From: Flavobacterium sp. SH_e
GTDB taxonomy: Bacteria > Bacteroidota > Bacteroidia > Flavobacteriales > Flavobacteriaceae
Assembly (NCBI RefSeq): GCF_025717045.1
Contig: NZ_JAOVZN010000001.1
Location: 248,001-312,000, forward strand
Length of the DNA: 64,000 bases
Reading direction: 5' to 3'
Positions within the stretch are counted from its first letter, which is position 1, and every line of letters starts with the position of its first letter. Positions 24,605 through 30,848 of this stretch are shown piece after piece. The notes beneath the pieces were generated by a model, which saw only the letters and a list, made by a program, of their open reading frames with translations, had not been told where the DNA came from and did not search any database. A program made the translations under genes and the position numbers.

Positions 24605-24658
24605 AAAGAATAACAAAATTTTTCTAAAAATTTTAGTAGAAAGTAATTTCAAATATTC

Positions 24659-24666
24659 TACATTTG
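24659..24666 (+). promoter_or_regulatory. Predicted -7 box for tmRNA
   Basis: TACATTTG matches TAnnTTTG and ends 14 bases before the predicted tmRNA 5' end. Confidence 0.6.
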
Positions 24667-24680
24667 CAGACTTATTTTTT

Positions 24681-25075
24681 GGGGTCGACTGGTTTTGACA
24701 GCAAGTCGAATTGAACAGTAAGCACGTCGAGCATTGAGACCTTGCTCGTAAATATAAGATCTCAAACTTTTACACGGCGAAAATAATTACGCTTTAGCTG
24801 CTTAATCCGAATCATAGTAAGATTGCGCCACGTCTCTACAAGGTAGGGAAGCTGGATTCTCCTGGAAAGCCTTGGTTTGTGGCGTTCCGTTCAGGGGAAC
24901 CGTAAAAATAAACCTAGATTTCCATGAGCTTCGGGTGGATTTCGAAATTTAAGAAGATAAGTGTTGGGTGGTTGTTTCTGGCCTAGCTCAACATCGAAAA
25001 TTCAATCAGGAAATAAGCGTGTAGAAAGCTCTTTAGTTGCTTGTTTGGACCCGGGTTCGATTCCCGGCGACTCCA
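24681..25075 (+). ncRNA. ssrA: Transfer-messenger RNA (SsrA)
   Basis: The 5' end GGGGTCGACTGGTTTTGACAG and the 3' end TTCGATTCCCGGCGACTCCA fold into the tRNA-like domain; GGGGTCG pairs with CGACTCC including one G-U pair. A tag frame at 24776-24805 reads GGC GAA AAT AAT TAC GCT TTA GCT GCT TAA, giving GENNYALAA. The tag is preceded by an Ala resume position as usual. tmRNA with SmpB rescues stalled ribosomes and marks the product for proteolysis. CCA is not encoded. The gene is one-piece, not permuted. A strong terminator follows. Confidence 0.97.
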
Positions 25076-25081
25076 CTTAAG

Positions 25082-25112
25082 GAGACAACTAGTTAATAGT
25101 TGTCTCTTTTTT
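25082..25112 (+). terminator. tmRNA terminator
   Basis: GAGACAACTA (25082-25091) pairs with TAGTTGTCTC (25097-25106), followed by a run of seven T. Confidence 0.9.
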
Positions 25113-25136
25113 TATACACTAATATGCAGGTAATAC

Positions 25137-25165
25137 ATTTTCTGTCACAAAAGCTAAGGCAATTT
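25137..25165. repeat. Short intergenic repeat related to 29973-30005
   Basis: TTTTCTGTCACAAAAGCTAAGGC and following bases match TTTTCTGCCACAAAAAGCTC-type sequence at 29973-30005 with a few differences and one inserted A. It lies between tmRNA and the convergent Lrp gene. Confidence 0.4.
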
Positions 25166-25188
25166 CAAATAAATTAGTCGTCACGGAA

Positions 25189-25641
25189 CTATCCATACAT
25201 ATTTTTTATCTCCGACATAACAAAGGTACTTTGGGTACTCCCTATACTTTCAACTGATCCTAATTTATTAAACACAAAATCCTGATAATGCTTCATATCT
25301 TTGGCAGAAACTTTCATTAAAAAATCGTAATCTCCTGAGATATTATAACATTCTACAACTTCTTCTATTTTCATAATGTCACTAACAAACTGATTTCCAA
25401 TATTACGATCGTGCTGTTTAAGTTTGATATTACAGAAAACTATAAATCCTCGATTTAATTTTTCTGCATCAAGAAGTGCTATATACTTCTTAATGTAACC
25501 ATTATTCTCCAATCTTTTAATGCGCTCAAAAACTGGAGATGCTGAAAGATTTACCATCTTTGCTAGTTCTTTTACAGTGTATTTAGAATTATCGTGTAGT
25601 ATATTTAATAACTGAAGATCAATATCGTCTATTTGTTCCAT
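25189..25641 (-). CDS. Lrp/AsnC-family transcription regulator
   Basis: A 150-residue leucine-responsive regulator. Residues 1-60 form the helix-turn-helix (DNSKYTVKELAKMVNLSASPVFERIKRLENNGYI) and about 65-145 the RAM ligand-binding domain (GDYDFLMKVSAKDMKHYQDFVFNKL). Such proteins sense amino acids and act as dimers or octamers. It is encoded beside the mesX-mesD-transporter operon, on the same strand but with 217 bases and a repeat between, so it probably has its own promoter (25687-25694). Control of methionine genes is a reasonable guess only. Confidence 0.9.
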   Translation of the reverse strand: MEQIDDIDLQLLNILHDNSKYTVKELAKMVNLSASPVFERIKRLENNGYIKKYIALLDAEKLNRGFIVFCNIKLKQHDRNIGNQFVSDIMKIEEVVECYNISGDYDFLMKVSAKDMKHYQDFVFNKLGSVESIGSTQSTFVMSEIKNMYG

Positions 25642-25686
25642 AAAATATTTTGGTTTAATTTATTTCTAAAACAGAATAAAATTCTT

Positions 25687-25694
25687 CAAATATA
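25687..25694 (-). promoter_or_regulatory. Predicted -7 box for the Lrp gene
   Basis: CAAATATA (TATATTTG on the minus strand) lies 45 bases upstream of the Lrp ATG at 25641. Confidence 0.5.
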
Positions 25695-25790
25695 ACCAAA
25701 AACAATACAAAAATCTCATTTTACACAAGTTAAAAACATAACATACTACAGCGTTTATTTTCACAGCATAAAAATCTAAAAACATTATTT

Positions 25791-25850
25791 TATAGCAGGG
25801 AGCGTTATCCTTTATGTCCTTTATTGAAAAAAGATAAAGGGCTACGCATA
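25791..25850 (-). repeat. Diverged copy 2 of the structured interspersed repeat
   Basis: Read on the minus strand this region keeps the order of copy 1: ATCTTTT, an imperfect hairpin (CCTTTAT/ATAAAGG), AAAGGAT, then CGCTCCC and TGCTA. The hairpin itself has changed sequence but the flanking blocks match. It lies just after the transporter stop codon and may act as its terminator. Confidence 0.5.
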
Positions 25851-25858
25851 AATAAAAA

Positions 25859-26851
25859 TTATAATTCTTTTCGTCGAGCCATACCCTGAGCGATGATACT
25901 AGCGGCAATTAATTGTAACGCATGGTAAAGCATGAGTGGCAGCAATATGATGCCGGTAATAGTACTGTGCTGAAAAAGCACTTTTGACATAACGGTGCCG
26001 TGTACCAATGACTTTTTAGACCCGCAGAATAAGACTGTAATACGGTCTTCATCTGAAAAACCAAGCAGGCGGCTGAGTAGTCCAACGCAAAAGAATACGG
26101 CAAAAAACAATGCCATCATCCCTGCAGCTAGTCCACCAAGTTCAAGGGCGGTGAAGCCTTCAAAAAGATGTTCGGAAAATGACTTGCAAAATGACGTGTA
26201 AATAATTGTTAGAATAACTCCCTGATCGAAATATTTGAGCTGTTTCTTGTATTTTTCGGCAAGTGCGCCGAAACGGGAATTAAGGCTTATTCCAATCATG
26301 ACAGGCAACAAGACTTGAAGAATCAACTTTATGACGATTTGAGTGACATCAAAATCGCCTGTCGCAGAAGCTATAAACAGCCCAACCCAGAGCGGCGTAA
26401 CCACTACTCCGATCAAACTGGAAATGCTTGCATTGAAAATGGCAGCGGGAATGTTTCCTTTGGCAATAGAAACCATCACCACGGAAGAGGATACTGTGGA
26501 CGGTAAAGCCGCCAGAAAAAATACACCCAACCAAAGCAGCCCGAAGCCGTTATTGACAAACAACGGGCGAAACGCCAAAACAAGGAGCGGAAAAAACAAA
26601 AAGGTTGTCAACTGAACGATAATGTGCATTTTCCAGTTGGAAAGACCAGCTTTTAGTTTCTCAACACTCAGTCGCATGCCATAAAACAAGAAAATCAAAG
26701 AAACGCCAGCATTGGCAATCTCCTCCAGCGAAACAGGTTCTTTGACCATGCCTGGCTTTGGTAAAAAATAAGCCATCAGAATCATGGTGGCTATCATTAA
26801 CAGGAAACCGTCGAAACCTGCTTTTTTTAATACTTGTAATAATTTTTTCAA
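25859..26851 (-). CDS. Bile acid:sodium symporter-like (SBF-like) transporter
   Basis: A 330-residue membrane protein with nine or ten hydrophobic segments, of the BART superfamily SBF-like (YfeH) type rather than a true bile-acid carrier. Conserved stretches are SLIFLFYGMRLSVEKLKAG and LPSTVSSSVVMVSIAKGN, with VLFCGSKKSLVHGTVM near the end. Substrate unknown. The start is TTG (26849-26851), because the frame upstream is closed by a stop and no ATG fits. It is the third gene after mesX and mesD, 60 bases downstream of mesD. GC is visibly higher than the region (59 of 120 bases at 26461-26580), suggesting recent transfer. Co-location suggests transport of a methionine-pathway compound (inference). 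Confidence 0.8.
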   Translation of the reverse strand: MKKLLQVLKKAGFDGFLLMIATMILMAYFLPKPGMVKEPVSLEEIANAGVSLIFLFYGMRLSVEKLKAGLSNWKMHIIVQLTTFLFFPLLVLAFRPLFVNNGFGLLWLGVFFLAALPSTVSSSVVMVSIAKGNIPAAIFNASISSLIGVVVTPLWVGLFIASATGDFDVTQIVIKLILQVLLPVMIGISLNSRFGALAEKYKKQLKYFDQGVILTIIYTSFCKSFSEHLFEGFTALELGGLAAGMMALFFAVFFCVGLLSRLLGFSDEDRITVLFCGSKKSLVHGTVMSKVLFQHSTITGIILLPLMLYHALQLIAASIIAQGMARRKEL

Positions 26852-26911
26852 TGTGTTTTAAATATTATTCCTCCGTAGAGACACGGACTCTCTTATCAAT
26901 ATATACTGAGA

Positions 26912-27943
26912 CTAAATCCCAAGTTCTTTTCGTATAATTTCTGCTCCTGCGCTTAAAGCACTTAACTTGCCTCTAGCTACGTTTCGAGATAGCGGAGCCA
27001 TACCGCAGTTTGTAGAGGGGTAAAGATTTTCGGCATCTACAAACTCAAGAGCTTTACGCAGTGTATCAGCTACTTCTTCTGGTGTTTCGATGGTATTAGT
27101 TGCCACATCAATGGCACCAACCATTACCTTTTTACCGCGAACAAGTTCCATTAAATTTAAAGGCACATTGGAGTTGTGACATTCTAAAGACACCACATCA
27201 ATTTTAGATTTTTGAATTTTCGGGAAAATTTCTTCGTATTGTCGCCACTCAGAACCTAATGTCTTTTTCCAATCGGTATTTGCCTGTATTCCATAACCAT
27301 AGCAAATATGAACCGCAGTTTGACAGTGTAAACCTTCAATGGCTCTTTCTAATGCTGCCATTCCCCAATCGTTTACTTCATCAAAGAACACATTAAATGC
27401 AGGTTCATCAAACTGGATAATATCTACCCCCGCATCTTGAAGTTCTCTTGCTTCTTGATTGAGTGCTTTCGCAAATTCCCACGCCAATTTTTCTCGGCTT
27501 TTATAATGGTCGTCGTACAAGGTGTCTACCATTGTCAGCGGACCTGGCAATGCCCATTTTATAGGCTTATTAGTCTGCTTACGTAAAAATTTAGCATCTT
27601 CAACAAAAACTGCTTTTTGACGTGCAACCTCACCTACAACCACTGGAACACTCGCATCATAACGATTACGAATTTTTACTGTTTTACGATTTTCAAAATC
27701 CACTCCGCTTAAATGCTCGATAAAAGTCGTTACAAAATGCTGGCGTGTCTGCTCGCCGTCACAAATAATATCCAAACCTGCCAATTGTTGTTCCTGCAGA
27801 GAAATGCGCAGAGCATCCTGTTTCCCTTCAAGCAGCTGATCCCCTTCTAATTTCCATGGTGACCAAAGTTTTTCAGGTGGTGCGAGCCACGCAGGTTTGG
27901 GTAAACTTCCAACAATTGAAGTTGGTAATAGTAATTTCTTCAT
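26912..27943 (-). CDS. mesD: MesD-type folate-independent methionine synthase (MetE core domain)
   Basis: A 343-residue protein equal to the catalytic C-terminal half of cobalamin-independent methionine synthase, without the N-terminal folate-binding domain. Zinc ligands are visible as AVHICYGYG (His and Cys) and STNCGMAPL (Cys), with IQFDEPAFNVFFDE and VVSLECHNSN in the barrel. Core-MetE proteins encoded next to DUF1852 were shown in Acinetobacter to be methionine synthases (MesD) that need MesX and oxygen and do not use methyl-folate. Here mesX (DUF1852) lies 30 bases upstream, so the MesD assignment is strong. The methyl donor is not settled to my knowledge. Confidence 0.88.
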   Translation of the reverse strand: MKKLLLPTSIVGSLPKPAWLAPPEKLWSPWKLEGDQLLEGKQDALRISLQEQQLAGLDIICDGEQTRQHFVTTFIEHLSGVDFENRKTVKIRNRYDASVPVVVGEVARQKAVFVEDAKFLRKQTNKPIKWALPGPLTMVDTLYDDHYKSREKLAWEFAKALNQEARELQDAGVDIIQFDEPAFNVFFDEVNDWGMAALERAIEGLHCQTAVHICYGYGIQANTDWKKTLGSEWRQYEEIFPKIQKSKIDVVSLECHNSNVPLNLMELVRGKKVMVGAIDVATNTIETPEEVADTLRKALEFVDAENLYPSTNCGMAPLSRNVARGKLSALSAGAEIIRKELGI

Positions 27944-27973
27944 GATAGTATAATTTTAATGCGTTGTAATCAA

Positions 27974-29023
27974 TTAAAGGGTAAAATTAGCAGACCACTG
28001 CTCCAGAACATTTTTATAAGGTTTAATGAAATGTTCCTCTGCATATTTGCCTTGTTCAACAGCCAGTCGGCTGCGCTCTTCGCGGTCATATTCTACACGA
28101 GTAAGCGAATAATCTTCGTGTTTAAGACTCGGCTGATAGATTTTCCCAGCCACTGAATTTGCATTGTAAATTTCAGGGCGATAGATCTTCTGGAAAGTCT
28201 CCATCGTACTGATTGAGCTGATTAGTCCAAGATCAGTATAATCAGCAAGCAGATCTCCTGAATGGTAAAAAGCCATAGGTGCCACGCTGTTCGGAGGCAT
28301 GAAAAAACGAACTTTTAAGCCCATTTTAGAGAAATATTCATCAGTAAGAGAATACTCATTCTGCAAATACTCAAAACCCAGAACTGGATGCTGATACTCA
28401 GTGCGGGTATAAGTTTTGTTGCTCGATACACTTAGACAAATGATTGGTGACATCTTAAAGTGCTCTTTATAAGTATCTGAATTCACAAAGCACTTATAAA
28501 GTTTTCCGTGCAAATCACCAAAATTTTCAGGAATAGAAAAAACAGCTTTATTTTTATTGTGCTCGATCAATAAAATACTGAAATCGTAATCCCGAACATA
28601 AGAAGAATAATTATTTCCGGCAACCCCTTCGATTTGCTGGCCAGTCTTACGGTCAATAATATTCGTTTTTAAAACTTCAATCATCGGTAGATCGTTACTC
28701 CCATTCTTATCATCAATACTCATCGTTACTGTGAGAATTTCAAGTTCAACATGGTAGCGATCCCCTTTTGGATTATCCAAATGAGCCAATGCATTGAATC
28801 GATTGTTAATCATATTTAAGGCATTGCGTAAGTTTTGCTGGCGATTAGCTCCTCTGGCTAAGTTGGCAAAATTGGTTGTCAAACGCGTTTTACTTGAGGG
28901 GTGATAATTTTCATCTAAACAAGTACTTTTTAGCGTGAACGCAAAATCATTATTGATTGTATTCTGGGTGTTTTCAATATCCTGATTTTTGTTTCTTAAA
29001 TCTTCATGTATGTTCGCTTTCAT
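27974..29023 (-). CDS. mesX: MesX (DUF1852), partner of the MesD methionine synthase
   Basis: A 349-residue DUF1852 protein. The conserved core starts at DFAFTLKSTCLDENYHPS, followed by RLTTNFANLARGANRQQNLRNALNMINNRFNALAH and DNPKGDRYHVELEI, which are characteristic of the family. MesX is required for MesD to make methionine and may generate or hand over the methyl group; its chemistry is unresolved to my knowledge. I choose the ATG at 29023 (MKANIHEDLR); the frame remains open to a TTG at 29056. It is the first gene of mesX-mesD-transporter, divergent from a nitroreductase gene. Confidence 0.87.
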   Translation of the reverse strand: MKANIHEDLRNKNQDIENTQNTINNDFAFTLKSTCLDENYHPSSKTRLTTNFANLARGANRQQNLRNALNMINNRFNALAHLDNPKGDRYHVELEILTVTMSIDDKNGSNDLPMIEVLKTNIIDRKTGQQIEGVAGNNYSSYVRDYDFSILLIEHNKNKAVFSIPENFGDLHGKLYKCFVNSDTYKEHFKMSPIICLSVSSNKTYTRTEYQHPVLGFEYLQNEYSLTDEYFSKMGLKVRFFMPPNSVAPMAFYHSGDLLADYTDLGLISSISTMETFQKIYRPEIYNANSVAGKIYQPSLKHEDYSLTRVEYDREERSRLAVEQGKYAEEHFIKPYKNVLEQWSANFTL

Positions 29024-29149
29024 CTGATGACAAGGTTTAGTTTTTTTACCCTGCAAATTTGAAAATAAAAGATTTAATATTTTTTAAAAACAAAAAATTC
29101 AGTTAATCATTCTTTTTTAAACTTCATTTAAAGATTATTAATCTTTTTA

Positions 29150-29157
29150 CAAATATA
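29150..29157 (-). promoter_or_regulatory. Possible -7 box for the mesX operon
   Basis: CAAATATA (TATATTTG on the minus strand) would give a leader of about 120 bases. A second candidate with one mismatch lies nearer the gene at about 29049-29057. I saw no SAM riboswitch signature in the leader. Confidence 0.4.
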
Positions 29158-29259
29158 ATAATAAGGAAAAACAGATAATTATTCTTTAGAGAGCCAGGAT
29201 ATGGCTGATTTGAAGTTTCCCATAGCCATTCAAGACTCGAAAAAGAAAACAATATAAAT

Positions 29260-29267
29260 TATATTTG
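29260..29267 (+). promoter_or_regulatory. Predicted -7 box for the nitroreductase gene
   Basis: TATATTTG covers the TTG at 29265 that would extend the frame, so the ATG at 29292 is the better start. Confidence 0.55.
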
Positions 29268-29291
29268 CTGAAATTTAAGATCGAAATAGTA

Positions 29292-29921
29292 ATGAATTTG
29301 ATAGAAAATCTAAAATGGCGCTACGCCGCCAAAGCTTATTCCAACATTAAAGTAGCAGAAGAAAAGGTTGATCAAATCTTAGAGGCTATAAATCTTTCAG
29401 CATCTTCTTGTGGTCTGCAATCTTATCGTGTTTTTGTTGTAAGCAATCCAGAAATTCAAAAGAAGTTAGGTACTGATTCGTATAATAGACAAATTGAATC
29501 TTGTTCTCATTTGCTGGTATTTGCAGCCTTCAATGACATGACTACGACTTATATTGACGATTACATGGCAATGACAGAAAAACAAAGAGGTCTTGATGCT
29601 GGTGCCTTATCAGGATTTAGAAATGGCTTGCATTCCTATTTTGGCGCTATTGATACGGAACAAAAAGCTATTTGGGCCTCTAAACAGGCTTATATTGCAC
29701 TAGGAACTGCACTTATTGCTGCAGCAGAATTGAAAGTGGATGCCACTCCTATTGAAGGATTTAATGCCTCCATAATCGATGAAGTTTTGGGTTTGAAAGA
29801 GAAAGGTCTGCATTCAACAGTTATCCTCGCTTTAGGTTATCGCGATTCGGAAAAAGACTATATTGCAGCTACAAAAAAAGTTCGTTTGCCTTTAGATGAA
29901 ATGATAACTAAAGTTTATTAA
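29292..29921 (+). CDS. Nitroreductase-family NAD(P)H-dependent flavin oxidoreductase
   Basis: A 209-residue nitroreductase-fold flavoprotein related to NfsB. It begins MNLIENLKWRYAAKAYSN, the usual start of the family, and contains NLSASSCGLQSYRVFVV (FMN phosphate region), WASKQAYIALGTALIAAAEL and a C-terminal KKVRLPLDEM. It would use NAD(P)H to reduce flavin or quinone/nitro compounds. It is divergent from mesX across 268 bases. MesD/MesX activity is oxygen-dependent, so a reductase partner is thinkable, but nothing in the sequence proves a link. The start is set by the promoter box. Confidence 0.85.
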   Translation: MNLIENLKWRYAAKAYSNIKVAEEKVDQILEAINLSASSCGLQSYRVFVVSNPEIQKKLGTDSYNRQIESCSHLLVFAAFNDMTTTYIDDYMAMTEKQRGLDAGALSGFRNGLHSYFGAIDTEQKAIWASKQAYIALGTALIAAAELKVDATPIEGFNASIIDEVLGLKEKGLHSTVILALGYRDSEKDYIAATKKVRLPLDEMITKVY

Positions 29922-29975
29922 TATTATTAAATATTACGGTAAAAGTATACGTTCAACCTTGTAGATTTGATATTT

Positions 29976-30040
29976 TTTCTGCCACAAAAAGCTCAGGCGA
30001 ATTATACAGTTTTTATCCCGCATAAGTTTTGTGGCAGAAA
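29976..30040. repeat. 14-base inverted repeat in the 29922-30326 gap
   Basis: TTTCTGCCACAAAA (29976-29989) is inverted as TTTTGTGGCAGAAA (30027-30040) around 37 bases. The left arm belongs to the block shared with 25137-25165. The rest of this 405-base gap holds AT-rich sequence and a short CTTC-ATAA-GAAG hairpin near 30280-30292; no convincing gene. Confidence 0.5.
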
Positions 30041-30326
30041 TCATAAACATTGTACCATGAAAAATTTAAACCCAGCAACATAAAAATCTATTGGATTTAG
30101 CTTCGAAACTATATCACTAAATCTATAATACAAAAATTTTCTGATTCTACTAAAGTAGTTTAAAAATCTCATAATACTCTCCAAATTTTGATATGAATAA
30201 TTCCTCGATTTTATAATTTTACTAAAAACTACCCGTTTTCTTCAGGCAATACTTAGCTTCTCATAAACGACAAATACGGCTTCATAAGAAGACCGCACTT
30301 ATCAAACTAATTCAAATTAAAAAAAA

Positions 30327-30848
30327 TTATAGACTTGCTTTCACTTCACCGCAAGTCAGCATATTTTTTGGATAGTATGGATTTTTAATTTCTTTACTAT
30401 CACTTGTCCAAACTGCACCTGTCATTGGGCAAACTTGTAAATATAATGTTTCATCTGCAGGTTTGAATTTTGCAGCCTGATCCCAATATTTCATTGAAAG
30501 AGATTCAAAAATCTTACGTTGTTTGTTAATGTTTTTTGTTGCTGTTAATGCTGTTGCCAAATCAATGATTTCTCTTCGCGAAGTGGTAGCCTTATTCATA
30601 TTTTCCAAGTTTAATTTTTTAAACTTGAAATTCTTTAACGAACTTTTCAAAGCTTCTGCATTTTTAACCACTGCAAGACTGTCTGAAGTTAAAAAGCTAT
30701 TTTTTAAAGCTAAATAATTCTTTGTGATTTCTTTTTTCTCTGCTTCACGTTTTGCAACTAATTCAGGAACTACTTCTTCTTTTGAAGTTAATTGAGCTTG
30801 AACCAAACTGCTAAGAAAAAGGAATGCTATAACTAATAAATTTTTCAT
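30327..30848 (-). CDS. Secreted DUF3347-like protein
   Basis: A 173-residue exported protein; the signal is residues 1-18 (NLLVIAFLFLSSLVQAQ). The middle is helical and lysine-rich. The C-terminus YLQVCPMTGAVWTSDSKEIKNPYYPKNMLTCGEV matches the DUF3347 domain found near CusB-type efflux proteins and alone in Bacteroidetes, with Cys, Met and His-poor metal-like motifs (CPM, MLTCG). Copper or zinc binding is possible but not shown. Its start overlaps the metalloprotease stop by 4 bases (30845-30848), so the two are translationally coupled and it ends the Sus-type operon. Confidence 0.78.
   Translation of the reverse strand: MKNLLVIAFLFLSSLVQAQLTSKEEVVPELVAKREAEKKEITKNYLALKNSFLTSDSLAVVKNAEALKSSLKNFKFKKLNLENMNKATTSRREIIDLATALTATKNINKQRKIFESLSMKYWDQAAKFKPADETLYLQVCPMTGAVWTSDSKEIKNPYYPKNMLTCGEVKASL

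Noticed and set aside
25041-25075. tRNA-like T arm and acceptor end
   Set aside because: It is the 3' part of the tmRNA, pairing with GGGGTCG at 24681, not a separate tRNA.
25995-26615. Overlapping plus-strand frames (68, 63 and 90 codons) within the transporter region
   Set aside because: They are antisense to the SBF-like transporter and arise from its higher GC content, which removes stop codons.
29024-29157. SAM riboswitch in the mesX leader
   Set aside because: No conserved SAM-I or SAM-II core sequence is visible; the leader is AT-rich with only a short palindrome.
24681-29921. Genomic island integrated at the tmRNA 3' end
   Set aside because: No integrase is present and I found no second copy of the tmRNA 3' terminus downstream as an attachment site.
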